Source: JASGDN01 sp049841275 (GTDB lineage: Bacteria > Chloroflexota > Chloroflexia > Thermomicrobiales > UBA6265). Taken from it: a stretch of DNA of 64,000 bases. Below are positions 1 to 8,029 of the stretch, in pieces; position 1 is the first letter of the stretch, and each line of letters opens with the position of its first letter. Where the stretch lies: the NCBI GenBank assembly GCA_049841275.1, contig JASGDN010000086.1, positions 124,001-188,000 of the forward strand, read 5' to 3'. The notes beneath the pieces were generated by a model. That model ran no database searches, was not told the origin of the DNA, and was given only the letters and a program-made list of their open reading frames with translations. Both the position numbers and the translations under genes were made by a program.

Positions 1-602
1 GTGCTGTGATAGCCGGTATCGAGCAGTTCACCACCGCCAGCCTGCTTCAGGTCGGCGCGCCAGCCACGCTGGTCCCCGCCCTTGTCGGCACTGCCCGGAG
101 TCCACGGGTCGAAGCGGCGCGACTGGAAGGTCTCGATGGCGCGGAGGAAGAAGGGCTTGCCGAGGATGCCGCCGTCGAGCAGGCGGCGCGCTTCCAGCAG
201 CGACGGGTAGAAGAGGTTGTTGTGGGCGCCCATGAAGGTGACGCCGGACTCGGCGACCGCGTTCTGGATGGTGATCGCGTCATCGAGGGAGGTGGTCAGC
301 GGCTTCTCGCAGAGGATGGCCTTGCCGGCCTTGGCCCCCGCGAGGATGGCCGGGGTGTGGAGATGATGCGGGAGGCAGATGTCGAAGACATCGATATCGG
401 GATCGGCGGCCAGATCGTCGATGGAGCCGTAGACCTTGGCCTTGCCGCCGGTGTACTTGTCGCTCTGGCCCTGGGCGCGATCGGTCGCGACATCGCAATA
501 CGCCGCGATGACTGCCTTGTCGGGATAACTGTTCCAGCCGACGGAGTGGACGTTGGAGATGCCGCCTGCGCCGACGATGCCGACGCGGAGAAGGTCTGCC
601 AC
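1..602 (-). CDS. Gfo/Idh/MocA family oxidoreductase, N-terminal part (cut by window edge)
   Basis: About 200 codons are visible, starting at a GTG (600-602) and running off the left edge without a stop. The product opens with the dinucleotide-binding motif GIVGAGGISN near residues 8-17. It carries the family signature CEKP within LCEKPLTT near residue 99, whose Lys and Pro contact NAD(P) and substrate. It is a predicted cytoplasmic NAD(P)-dependent sugar or polyol dehydrogenase of unknown substrate. An AGGA-type ribosome site precedes the GTG. It is divergent from the molybdenum hydroxylase genes; the intergenic region holds a LacI-like palindrome that would fit sugar control. The C-terminal domain is outside the window. 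Confidence 0.88.
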   Translation of the reverse strand, partial: MADLLRVGIVGAGGISNVHSVGWNSYPDKAVIAAYCDVATDRAQGQSDKYTGGKAKVYGSIDDLAADPDIDVFDICLPHHLHTPAILAGAKAGKAILCEKPLTTSLDDAITIQNAVAESGVTFMGAHNNLFYPSLLEARRLLDGGILGKPFFLRAIETFQSRRFDPWTPGSADKGGDQRGWRADLKQAGGGELLDTGYHS

Positions 603-772
603 GGGTGAGATCCTCACTTCTGCTCGTCGCGGTGTGGTGCCGCGTTGCTGCCCTCACCGGATTGCCGGTGATGTTGCGTAGGCCGCCACGGCGCATTGTA
701 CCGAGGCCTTCGGAGAGTACAAGAGGCTGGCGGGCCGGATTGCCCCCCGGCACTCCTTCCCCTCCATTCGAT

Positions 773-786
773 GCGAACGCGTTCGC
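773..786. promoter_or_regulatory. LacI-type operator candidate
   Basis: A perfect 14-bp palindrome, GCGAACGCGTTCGC, has the central CG and GAAC/GTTC half-sites common in LacI-family operators. It lies 170 bp upstream of the oxidoreductase GTG on the minus strand. Assignment to a regulator is inference; no LacI gene is in the window. Confidence 0.4.
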
Positions 787-816
787 GACGGGGTCGAGGC
801 GGAGAACCGCCAGTGT

Positions 817-835
817 ATATTCAACTGTTGAATAT
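817..835. promoter_or_regulatory. AT-rich 19-bp operator-like palindrome
   Basis: The arms ATATTCAAC and GTTGAATAT are perfect complements around a single T. The low GC of the site within a GC-rich genome and its central position between divergent genes suggest a protein-binding site. The regulator is unknown. Confidence 0.45.
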
Positions 836-880
836 TCAGTATATTTCCAGAATGACGGACGAATAGTCGGGTAACCCTTA

Positions 881-895
881 CGAGAATCATTCTTA
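881..895. promoter_or_regulatory. Fur-like 7-1-7 dyad candidate
   Basis: CGAGAAT-C-ATTCTTA has the 7-1-7 layout and GAGAAT/ATTCT core seen in Fur-family boxes, with 5 of 7 arm positions paired. It lies about 110 bp upstream of the iron-sulfur/molybdenum hydroxylase gene. This is a motif resemblance only. Confidence 0.25.
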
Positions 896-1003
896 CCAAA
901 TACCAAGACTCGTGATAACCTGCGATCCGTCAGGATAGATGTCTCTGATGCGCGCTGGCAGAAACCGGCACGACGGCATTGATCTATAGGACAAGGAATC
1001 GCT

Positions 1004-1474
1004 ATGGCAACAACGCTGAATATCAATGGTCGCGACATCGAAGTGCCCGTCGATGCATCCGATGAGACGATCCGCTTGCTGTGGGTCCTTCGCAACGACC
1101 TCGGCATGACGGGCACGAAGTTCGGATGCGGCGTCGCGCAATGCGGGGCTTGCGCCATCCTCATCGATGGCAAGGAAGCACGCGCCTGCATCACGCCGCT
1201 CTCGGCCGCGGTCGGAAAAAAGATCACCACGATCGAGGGCCTGGCCGATCCGAACGGCACCTTGCACGCGCTCCAGCAAGCATGGATCGATTTTGGCGTT
1301 CCCCAATGCGGCTACTGCCAGTCAGGTCAGCTCATGGCTGCCGCGTCACTCCTGAACGAAAATCCGCATCCGACCGATGACGAAATCCGTGAAGGGATGT
1401 CGGGTCACCTTTGCCGGTGCGGAACGTATACCCGCATCTTCAAGGCTATCCAGAGCGTGGCCCAACAGAACTAG
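1004..1474 (+). CDS. (2Fe-2S) small subunit of xanthine dehydrogenase-family hydroxylase (IorA-like)
   Basis: A 156-residue protein with the two iron-sulfur sites of the family. Cys42, 47, 50 and 62 form the plant-ferredoxin-type cluster (CGVAQCGAC). Cys102, 105, 137 and 139 form the second cluster (CGYC and CRCG). It passes electrons between the molybdopterin subunit and an external acceptor. The length matches isoquinoline 1-oxidoreductase alpha subunits and stand-alone XDH-family small subunits. It starts 10 bp upstream of the large-subunit gene, so the two are one operon. No FAD-binding medium subunit is present nearby, which fits the two-subunit IorAB type rather than CoxMSL. The substrate cannot be told from sequence. 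Confidence 0.93.
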   Translation: MATTLNINGRDIEVPVDASDETIRLLWVLRNDLGMTGTKFGCGVAQCGACAILIDGKEARACITPLSAAVGKKITTIEGLADPNGTLHALQQAWIDFGVPQCGYCQSGQLMAAASLLNENPHPTDDEIREGMSGHLCRCGTYTRIFKAIQSVAQQN

Positions 1475-1483
1475 GGGAGCACC

Positions 1484-3799
1484 ATGATCAGGGAAACACC
1501 AAGAACCGAATCGTCGCTTGCGCAGAAGGCGCTCCATCACTCGCTGACCCGCCGTTCGTTCTTCAAGACGGCCGGCGCCGCCAGCGGCCTGGCGATCGTC
1601 TGGAGAACAGGCGCGCTCGCGCAGGATGCAACGCCGTCCGCTTCGCCGGCAGCGCTGCCGTCCGCGAGCAATCTCGTTGACAATTACAATCCCGCTCCGG
1701 GGATCGCATTTCTCCAGAGTCCAACCGATGTCGACGCCTACCTCGCCATCGATCTCGACGGCAATGTCACGTTGAAGACCAGCCTGGTCGACTTCGGCCA
1801 GGGTATCGAAACCGGCTTCATGCAGATCGTCGCCGAGGAGCTGGGGACCGCGTTCGAGAAGGTTTCCCTGATCATGGGGCAAACCGACGAGGTGCCCTTC
1901 AACATTGGGACCTTCGGCAGCCTGAGTACCCAGACCTCTGGTCCGGTCTTTCGCTCGGCCGCCGCGACGATGCGCGAGTGGCTGCTCGATCTTGGCGCTG
2001 AGGCGCTTGGCGTCGACCGCAGCGATGTCGTTGCCGAAGGTGGCAACGTCGTTTCCAAGAGCGATCCGAACAAACGGGTCGGTTTCGGCGACCTTGCCGG
2101 CGGCAAGGCATCGTCCAAGCAGATCGATGCCAAGGTCACGTTCAAGGATCCATCGACCTACACGATCGTCGGCCAGCCGATCCCCCGCGTACATGCGCTG
2201 GAGAAGGCCACCGGCCGGGCCAAATACGGCATCGATGCTGCGCTTCCCGGGATGATCCACGCAAAGCTGATTCGCCCGCCGCAGCTCGGCGCGCAACTCC
2301 AGGACATCGACTTCAGCGAAGCGGAGAAAGTCCCCGGTTACGTCGGCAGCTTCCGGGATGGCAACTTCGCCGCGGTTGTCGCGGATCGCTACGAGCATGC
2401 CGTCGCTGCCGTCCAGGCGGTCAAGGCGACGTGGAGCGAAGTCAAGACCGGCAACACCTCGGAGAACATCCACGAGGTGTTGCGCTCGACCGCCGATGCC
2501 GGCCAGCCGCTTGGCGCGGCAGCCGTCGGCGAGGGAACACCGACCCCGGTTCCGGCCACGCTGCTGCCCGCCGAGCAGACCCTCAAGCTGACGTTCCAGG
2601 ACCAGTACGTCAATCATGCGCCGATCGAGCCCAAGGCAGCGCTGGTCAATGTCACCGCCGACCACGTCGATGTCTGGGCGTCGTCGCAGACGCCCCACGG
2701 CGTTCAGGCGGCGGTCGCGGCCCAGCTCGGGATCGACACGAGCAAGGTCTCGGTGCATACCCTTCTCTCCGGCGGTGCATTCGGCAGCAAGATCCTGGCG
2801 AATGCGGAAATGCCGGCGGCCGTCCTTTCGGCCCACTTCGGGAAGCCGGTCAAGCTGATCTGGGACAGGAGCGAGGAATTCCAGTACGCACAGTTCCGTC
2901 CGGCGATGGTCGTCGATGTCACCACCGGCCTGACCAGCGATGGCCGGATCGCCTCCTGGACGTACGACGCCTATACCGCGGCGTACTATCCGGAAGGGGC
3001 GGAGACAGCGACGGGCTCCGCGTCAGATTGGGGCGCGGACGTGACCGAGATCTATTCGGTCGACGTGGCCCAGTCGACACTGTACGGCGGCCACGCACCG
3101 CTTCCGCCCTATTTCTGGCGAGTGAACGGTGCCTCGACGAACGCATTCGCGCGTGAGACGACGATCACCCAGTTGGCCGAACTTGCCGGCAAGGACCCGC
3201 TCAGCTTCCGGCTCGAGTTGCTGGACAAGAATCCGCGCATGGCCGCCGTGTTGCAGGCGGTTGTCGACCAGGCCGGGTGGACGCCGGGCGTCGGTTCGAC
3301 CGGCCAGGGATTCGGCCTTGCGTGCGCGTTCGACGCCAATTCCTACGTGGCGCAGGTCGCGCAAGTGAAGGTCGACGAGTCGACCGGAGTGATCTCCGTC
3401 GAACGCGTCGACTGTGTGATCGACTGCGGCCTCATCGTCAATCCCGAGGGCGTGCGCCACCAGGTGGAAGGCGCGATCGTGCTCTCGTTGAGCCCAACGC
3501 TCAAGGAGGCCATCACCTTCGACAACGGCAAGGTCACGAATCCCAGCTGGGAGCAGTACAACCCGTTGCACATGAACGAGGTGCCTCGCCAGATCGAGGT
3601 CGGCTTCGTCGAAGACAAGAGCAACCCGATCAGCGGCGTTGGCGAACCGGCGGTGGCGCCGGTACCGGCGGCGGTTGCCGCTGCCGTCTACGATGCGATC
3701 GGGGTGTGGCTGTACGAGATGCCGTTCACGAAGGAGCGCGTGCTGGCGGCGCTGAAGGACGCGGGCAAGGCGACTCCAGCAGCGACGCCTGCATCCTGA
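1484..3799 (+). CDS. Molybdopterin-binding large subunit, IorB-like, Tat-exported
   Basis: A 771-residue catalytic subunit of an XDH-family molybdenum hydroxylase. Residues 23-31 (RRSFFKTAG) are a twin-arginine signal, so the enzyme should be exported folded with its cofactor. The mature N-terminus then has an Ala/Thr/Ser/Pro linker. Near the C-terminus GVGEPAVAP (about 718-726) contains the conserved active-site Glu721 of the family. The length and single fused chain resemble IorB and aldehyde-dehydrogenase-type membrane-associated hydroxylases. GGGGAG just before the ATG is a good ribosome site. It is co-transcribed with the small subunit. The small subunit lacks its own signal and would hitch-hike. 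The substrate (an N-heterocycle or an aldehyde) is unknown. Confidence 0.92.
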   Translation: MIRETPRTESSLAQKALHHSLTRRSFFKTAGAASGLAIVWRTGALAQDATPSASPAALPSASNLVDNYNPAPGIAFLQSPTDVDAYLAIDLDGNVTLKTSLVDFGQGIETGFMQIVAEELGTAFEKVSLIMGQTDEVPFNIGTFGSLSTQTSGPVFRSAAATMREWLLDLGAEALGVDRSDVVAEGGNVVSKSDPNKRVGFGDLAGGKASSKQIDAKVTFKDPSTYTIVGQPIPRVHALEKATGRAKYGIDAALPGMIHAKLIRPPQLGAQLQDIDFSEAEKVPGYVGSFRDGNFAAVVADRYEHAVAAVQAVKATWSEVKTGNTSENIHEVLRSTADAGQPLGAAAVGEGTPTPVPATLLPAEQTLKLTFQDQYVNHAPIEPKAALVNVTADHVDVWASSQTPHGVQAAVAAQLGIDTSKVSVHTLLSGGAFGSKILANAEMPAAVLSAHFGKPVKLIWDRSEEFQYAQFRPAMVVDVTTGLTSDGRIASWTYDAYTAAYYPEGAETATGSASDWGADVTEIYSVDVAQSTLYGGHAPLPPYFWRVNGASTNAFARETTITQLAELAGKDPLSFRLELLDKNPRMAAVLQAVVDQAGWTPGVGSTGQGFGLACAFDANSYVAQVAQVKVDESTGVISVERVDCVIDCGLIVNPEGVRHQVEGAIVLSLSPTLKEAITFDNGKVTNPSWEQYNPLHMNEVPRQIEVGFVEDKSNPISGVGEPAVAPVPAAVAAAVYDAIGVWLYEMPFTKERVLAALKDAGKATPAATPAS

Positions 3800-3810
3800 T
3801 CCATACAACA

Positions 3811-3845
3811 GACAAGGGGCGCCGGCACATGCCGGTTCCCCTTGT
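3811..3845. terminator. Bidirectional hairpin terminator
   Basis: ACAAGGGG at 3812-3819 pairs with CCCCTTGT at 3838-3845 around an inner GCCGGC/GCCGG stem. It sits between the convergent iorB-like gene and the fecB-like gene. There is no U-tract on either strand. Confidence 0.7.
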
Positions 3846-3867
3846 GGCGTCTCAGGAAGTCCGTTCG

Positions 3868-4872
3868 TCAGCTCGGGAAGGCGGGGGACGGCTCGCCGTC
3901 GATCAGGTAGCGTTGCAGGTCGTCCTGCACGTACCGGGCGGCCATATACCCGCGCAGGGTGATCCAGTATTCCTGCGGCACGAAGTAGATCGTCTCGTTC
4001 TGGACCGATTGCAAACCCTGCACCAGATCGGACTTGAAGAACTCCGCCACCGACGCATCGGCATCGGCATTGCCGTCGGACACGATCCAGAGCGTCGGGA
4101 AGTCGACATCCCGGATGTTCTCGATCGACAGGTCCGTCGCGATGCCATTGGAGTCCGGGTCGACATCCGGCACCATCAAGGTGTGGTCGGCGAGGATGCT
4201 GGAGATGCAGGCGTTCCGCTTCTGGAGGCGGATCGCTTCCTTCGTGAAACGCAGGACCGCCGTCTCCGTGTCCTTGAACGGCGCAGGCAGGGCGTCCACG
4301 ATCTCCTGCACCCGCGCGTCGTAGGCATCGGAGACAGTCTGCAAGGCGTCGAGCCGGTTCATCGCGTCGGCGGCGATCTTCGAGTCATCGCGCCAGCCGT
4401 CCCGGAACTCCCCGGCGAGCACCGTCGGCGCGATCGACTTGACGAGATCGTAGGTCGTCGGATCGCCGTAGTAGGTCATCACGATCAGGTCCGGATCGAG
4501 CCCGACGACCGTCTCGACATCGAGTGTCTCGTTCTTGCCGAGCGCGATGATCCCATCGGTGTCTTCCCCGAGGATCTTCGGGAAGGTGTCCGCCGTGCCA
4601 TAGCGCGATGCGGCGACCGGCTTGATGCCAAGCGCGAGGGCGAGACCGAGCAGGTTGACGTCCAGCACGACGACGCGTTGCGGATCGGCCGGGACCTCGA
4701 CGGTGTTGCCGAGAATGTCGGTGACGGTGCGGGTTCCACCAGCCGGTGATGCGACCGGCGAGGCTTCCGGCGTCGCCTCCTGTCCCGATACCGCCGTTGG
4801 CGGGCCGATCATGGCTGCTGCCCCCACGGCGCCTGCGAATGTCCGGCGCGAAATTCGATGTCGATCGATCAT
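3868..4872 (-). CDS. Iron-siderophore type ABC transporter substrate-binding protein (FecB family)
   Basis: A 334-residue exported binding protein. The N-terminus MIDRHRISRRTFAG has a twin-arginine motif at residues 9-10. It is followed by the linker ATPEASPVASPAG and then the FecB-type opening RTVTDILGNTVEVPADPQRVVVLD. It should capture a ferric siderophore or haem-like ligand outside the membrane. An upstream in-frame start exists, but the ATG at 4872 has AGAGGGA at good spacing and gives a normal signal peptide. No permease or ATPase gene is adjacent, so it relies on a transporter encoded elsewhere. A second FecB-type gene lies at 61344-62465. Confidence 0.88.
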   Translation of the reverse strand: MIDRHRISRRTFAGAVGAAAMIGPPTAVSGQEATPEASPVASPAGGTRTVTDILGNTVEVPADPQRVVVLDVNLLGLALALGIKPVAASRYGTADTFPKILGEDTDGIIALGKNETLDVETVVGLDPDLIVMTYYGDPTTYDLVKSIAPTVLAGEFRDGWRDDSKIAADAMNRLDALQTVSDAYDARVQEIVDALPAPFKDTETAVLRFTKEAIRLQKRNACISSILADHTLMVPDVDPDSNGIATDLSIENIRDVDFPTLWIVSDGNADADASVAEFFKSDLVQGLQSVQNETIYFVPQEYWITLRGYMAARYVQDDLQRYLIDGEPSPAFPS

Positions 4873-4973
4873 TCTGGAATCCCTCTGCACGACGAGCACG
4901 GTTCCGAACCATGCGGAACGAGTCAATATCGTACTATTTTAATCGGATTTATTGCCAGAAGATCGAGAGACGA

Positions 4974-5633
4974 TCAGGCCGTCGTTCCGCGTTCGGTTGT
5001 GCGGTCCGTGAGGATGCCGCCGATGCACGTCATCACCCAGCAGACGGCGACAAAGCCGAGCAGAATCGCCACGCATGCGGCTGTAACGCCTGGCCATCCG
5101 CCAGATTGCGCTGGGTCGAGGAATGGATAGGGATACCAATCGACGATCTGCGCGCGGACCAGGGTATACCCGAGCCAGAGCAGGGGATAGATCATCCAGA
5201 CCAGCGATTGCCGGAACGTGATGCGGCGGGAGAGGGGCACGAGCAGGAAGTCGGCGATCAGCACCAGCGGCACGATCCGATGCACCACGTCGTTGACCCA
5301 GGGAATCGTCGTCTGGAGTTCCTCCGTGATGGTGGAGAGCAGCAATGCGAAGACGATGAAGGTCAGCGTCAGGTAGATCGCCGCCGCTCCCCGCACCAGG
5401 TCCCATTGCCGGGTCGGACGGGCGACGAAGGGCAGTCCAGAAGCCCCAATCAGCAGCACGACCGCAGCGATGATGTTGCTCTGGATCGTGAAGAAGCTGA
5501 AGAAGTTCGCCTGCTTGAACGGGTCGCCGTGGCTACCATGGAAGAACTGCCAGCCCATCGCCACGATATCGAGCACCCCGAAGACAAGGCGGTACCCGCG
5601 AACCCAAAGCGGTAGCGGACCCGCAGGAATCAC
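4974..5633 (-). CDS. Pr6Pr-like multi-span membrane protein
   Basis: A 219-residue membrane protein with about six hydrophobic segments. Motifs include FFTIQSNIIAAVVLL, WVNDVVHRIVPL and WYPYPFLDP, all typical of the Pr6Pr (FAR-17a/AIG1-like) family. Some relatives of that family are serine hydrolases on lipid esters. The start is a GTG at 5631-5633, preceded by GGGAGGTGAGG and overlapping the stop of the PAP2 gene by 4 bp (GTGA), which implies translational coupling. The role is unknown; the coupling to a lipid-phosphatase-type gene hints at membrane lipid turnover. Confidence 0.75.
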   Translation of the reverse strand: MIPAGPLPLWVRGYRLVFGVLDIVAMGWQFFHGSHGDPFKQANFFSFFTIQSNIIAAVVLLIGASGLPFVARPTRQWDLVRGAAAIYLTLTFIVFALLLSTITEELQTTIPWVNDVVHRIVPLVLIADFLLVPLSRRITFRQSLVWMIYPLLWLGYTLVRAQIVDWYPYPFLDPAQSGGWPGVTAACVAILLGFVAVCWVMTCIGGILTDRTTERGTTA

Positions 5634-6349
5634 AGCCTCACCTCCCACGGCGTATCGGCTATCCCGATGCGAAGGCCATGTGTTGCCAATACCTGGACCT
5701 TCGCCGCGACGGCGATCATCACCGTTCCCAGCAGCACGCTTCCCACCACATCGCTGGTCCAGTGCGCACCGCTCCAGATCCGCGCGAACCCCGTCGTCCC
5801 GACCCCAAGTATCCAGATCGAACCTGCAGGATACCGCGCGTGCGGCCATGACATATGCCGAACCATCAACACGGCGATGGTCCCGAACAGCGCCATCGCG
5901 GTCAGGGTGTGCCCGCTCGGGAATCCAAATCCATCCGCGTGTTCCACCAGGTGAGCCTGCGCCGATGCCGGCCGCGGACTCTGGACAATGCTCTTGATGG
6001 GGAAGGCCGCTGCACGCAGGAGCAGGACGGCCCCCAGGAGGACCACATCATTCCACCACCGCATCGCGGCCGTGGCGACAAGTCCGGCCAGGGCGATCCA
6101 GACGACCCAGCCGCTCGTCCCGAAGGCGTCACCCAGGTGCCAGAGCGTCCGCCACGGTTGTCCATGCAACCGTTGCAGATGAGTGGTCACCCAAAGATCG
6201 CCGGGGAGAGTTCCGATCGTGCCGGCGAACGCCGCCAGCACCACGAAGAGCGCGGCCAGCACGCCGATGGCCGGCCACGAAAGAGGGAAGCGTTCGCCAT
6301 CGTCCCGGAATGCAGCCGGGAGCGGCGCGGAGGTGGTTAGATCGGTCAT
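5630..6349 (-). CDS. PAP2-superfamily membrane phosphatase
   Basis: A 239-residue integral membrane protein with the three PAP2 motifs in order: KSIVQSPRP (KX6RP type), PSGH, and a third motif with AHWTSDV, where the conserved His and Asp are present. The second His comes from PSGH. It should remove phosphate from a lipid or undecaprenyl-type pyrophosphate at the outer membrane face. The ATG at 6347-6349 overlaps the rpiA stop by 4 bp (ATGA), so it is translated as part of the pentose phosphate operon. A longer upstream frame exists but has no membrane character. The substrate is unknown. Confidence 0.85.
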   Translation of the reverse strand: MTDLTTSAPLPAAFRDDGERFPLSWPAIGVLAALFVVLAAFAGTIGTLPGDLWVTTHLQRLHGQPWRTLWHLGDAFGTSGWVVWIALAGLVATAAMRWWNDVVLLGAVLLLRAAAFPIKSIVQSPRPASAQAHLVEHADGFGFPSGHTLTAMALFGTIAVLMVRHMSWPHARYPAGSIWILGVGTTGFARIWSGAHWTSDVVGSVLLGTVMIAVAAKVQVLATHGLRIGIADTPWEVRL

Positions 6350-7044
6350 GCGCCGGTGCGAGCCATCTCGGTCATGACGCCAGCTTCGTCGATGGTCAGC
6401 GCAAGGTCGGCCATGCCGATGAAGAGGCCGTGCTCCACAACCCCGACGATCCGCTTCAGTGCGTCGGCGAGACCGGCCGGATCGGGAAATCCGCCTTCCG
6501 GGGCGTCGCAATCGAGAATCCAGTGCCCACCATCGGTGACGAAGGGGGAGCCATCCGGATTCGCGCGCAGGACTGGAGTGAGGTCGAGTGCAGCGACTTC
6601 GCGCAAGGTGGCCTTCCAGCCGACCGGCACGACTTCGACAGGCAACGGAAGCCGCGTCCCGAGGCGGGAGACGAGCTTCTCGTTGGAGGAGATGATGATA
6701 TAGCGATGGGCCTGTCGCGCGACCAGCTTCTCGAAGAGCAGGGCGCCGCCCCTGCCCTTCACGACATCGACGTTCGGATCGATCTCGTCGGCGCCGTCAA
6801 TGCAGAGGTCGATCCGATCGACATCGTCCAGCGCGACGAGCGGGATGTTCAGGCTCCGGGCAAGGATGCTCGAGCGGTTGGATGTGGAGACGCCGGTGAC
6901 CTTCAGGCCCTCGGCGACCCGGGCGCCGAGGGCGCGGATCATCGCCTCGGCCGTGGACGCGGTCCCCAGTCCGACGATGCTGCCGTCAGCGATTTCGGCG
7001 GCGGCGCGCTCACCGATGATGGCGAGTCGTGCGTCAGTGTCCAT
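6346..7044 (-). CDS. rpiA: Ribose-5-phosphate isomerase A
   Basis: A 232-residue cytoplasmic enzyme that interconverts ribose 5-phosphate and ribulose 5-phosphate. Family motifs are GLGTASTAE near residue 25, VSTSNRSS, DGADEIDP near residue 85, and KGRGGALLFEK, which carries the catalytic region. The length is normal for RpiA. Its start overlaps the pgl stop by 11 bp, and its stop overlaps the PAP2 start by 4 bp. It is therefore in the middle of a tightly packed operon that joins the oxidative and non-oxidative branches. Confidence 0.95.
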   Translation of the reverse strand: MDTDARLAIIGERAAAEIADGSIVGLGTASTAEAMIRALGARVAEGLKVTGVSTSNRSSILARSLNIPLVALDDVDRIDLCIDGADEIDPNVDVVKGRGGALLFEKLVARQAHRYIIISSNEKLVSRLGTRLPLPVEVVPVGWKATLREVAALDLTPVLRANPDGSPFVTDGGHWILDCDAPEGGFPDPAGLADALKRIVGVVEHGLFIGMADLALTIDEAGVMTEMARTGA

Positions 7045-7843
7045 CGGTCGCCGTCCGTTCGAGCTGGGCCGCAGCGGCTTCGTCGACGAGCCAGATCAGC
7101 TCACCATCAGTGGGCCGGATCACCTGGCACGGCGTCTCGTCGATCTGGATCGGTCCATCGAGGACCTGGTGCAGGCGCTCGGCCTTCCCCGCGCCAGCGA
7201 GCAGGAAGACGGCCATTGCCGCCGCGTTCGCCAGCGTCGGCGTGAACGTGAGGCGCGTGGTATTCAGCTTCGGCACGTCGTTCTCGATCGCCAGGCGAAC
7301 ATGCTCGTGGACGGCGGCCGTGTGCGGAAAGAGCGAGAGCGTGTGACCGTCGTCGCCCATGCCGAGAAAGATGAGGTCGAAGCGGGGAGCACCGTCCGCA
7401 ACACCGGTTGTCGCGCTGCTGATCTCGCGGATCAGGCGCTCGTACCGCTCGGCAGCGGCGGCAGGGTCGCTGCCGGGATCCGTCTCCCAGGGGTGGGCGT
7501 TCTCGGCCGGAATGGGAACATGCTCGAGAAAGCCACGCAGGGCCTCGCCGGCGTTGCTCTCCGGGTCCTCGATGGAGACCCAGCGCTCGTCGCCCCAGAA
7601 GGCTTGCAATCGACCCCAATGGATGCGATCGGCATACTCCGGCGTGCGAAGGAGTGCCCCCATCTTCTTGGGCGTCGAACCGCCGGAGAGCGCGACAAGG
7701 GCGTCGCGGTCCTCGGCGACGGCAGCGGCGACCGTGGAGATGAGCGTTTCGGCGGCGGTGGCGGCGAGTTCGTCGCCGTCCTGTACGACCACCACGGTGC
7801 CGCGCTCGCCGTAGTCGATCGTCTTCTTTCCGGGGAATACCAT
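7034..7843 (-). CDS. pgl: 6-phosphogluconolactonase
   Basis: A 269-residue DevB/Pgl enzyme that hydrolyses 6-phosphoglucono-1,5-lactone, the second step of the oxidative pentose phosphate pathway. Recognisable motifs are ALSGGSTPKKM near residue 52, FWGDERWV near residue 82 and LGMGDDGHTLSLFPHT near residues 160-175. It overlaps rpiA by 11 bp. A strong hairpin at 7965-7997 separates it from opcA, so pgl-rpiA-PAP2-Pr6Pr may be transcribed partly independently of zwf-opcA. Confidence 0.95.
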   Translation of the reverse strand: MVFPGKKTIDYGERGTVVVVQDGDELAATAAETLISTVAAAVAEDRDALVALSGGSTPKKMGALLRTPEYADRIHWGRLQAFWGDERWVSIEDPESNAGEALRGFLEHVPIPAENAHPWETDPGSDPAAAAERYERLIREISSATTGVADGAPRFDLIFLGMGDDGHTLSLFPHTAAVHEHVRLAIENDVPKLNTTRLTFTPTLANAAAMAVFLLAGAGKAERLHQVLDGPIQIDETPCQVIRPTDGELIWLVDEAAAAQLERTATDGH

Positions 7844-7964
7844 ATCGTCCTCCGTTCACTCCTGGTGCAGGATGATGCTAGTGGGATTGTACCGCCACCC
7901 AAGCGGCCCCAATCGCTGCGGACGGCAGACAAGCATCTGCATTCGTTTCCCGGCGTGGATACAC

Positions 7965-7997
7965 GACGAGGGCATCCCATTCCGGGATGCCCTCGTC
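7965..7997 (-). terminator. Hairpin terminator after opcA
   Basis: A perfect 14-bp stem (GACGAGGGCATCCC at 7965-7978 with its complement at 7984-7997) and a 5-nt loop lie 33 bp beyond the opcA stop. No U-run follows on the minus strand, so it is either a U-independent terminator or an mRNA-stabilising hairpin before pgl. Confidence 0.65.
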
Positions 7998-8029
7998 GTC
8001 TCGACAGGTCGTGTGTGGGCAATCGCGGC

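Larger units (their letters stand above)
603..1003. other. Divergent intergenic region with three dyad elements
   Basis: This 401-bp stretch lies between two divergent genes. I see no gene in it. It holds three separate inverted repeats (773-786, 817-835, 881-895), listed individually, and an AT-rich core around 810-930 where both promoters probably lie. I could not assign convincing -35/-10 pairs. Confidence 0.6.

Noticed and set aside
1346..2836. A long minus-strand open frame opposite the molybdenum hydroxylase gene
   Set aside because: Same antisense effect; the plus-strand gene has clear motifs and a Tat signal.
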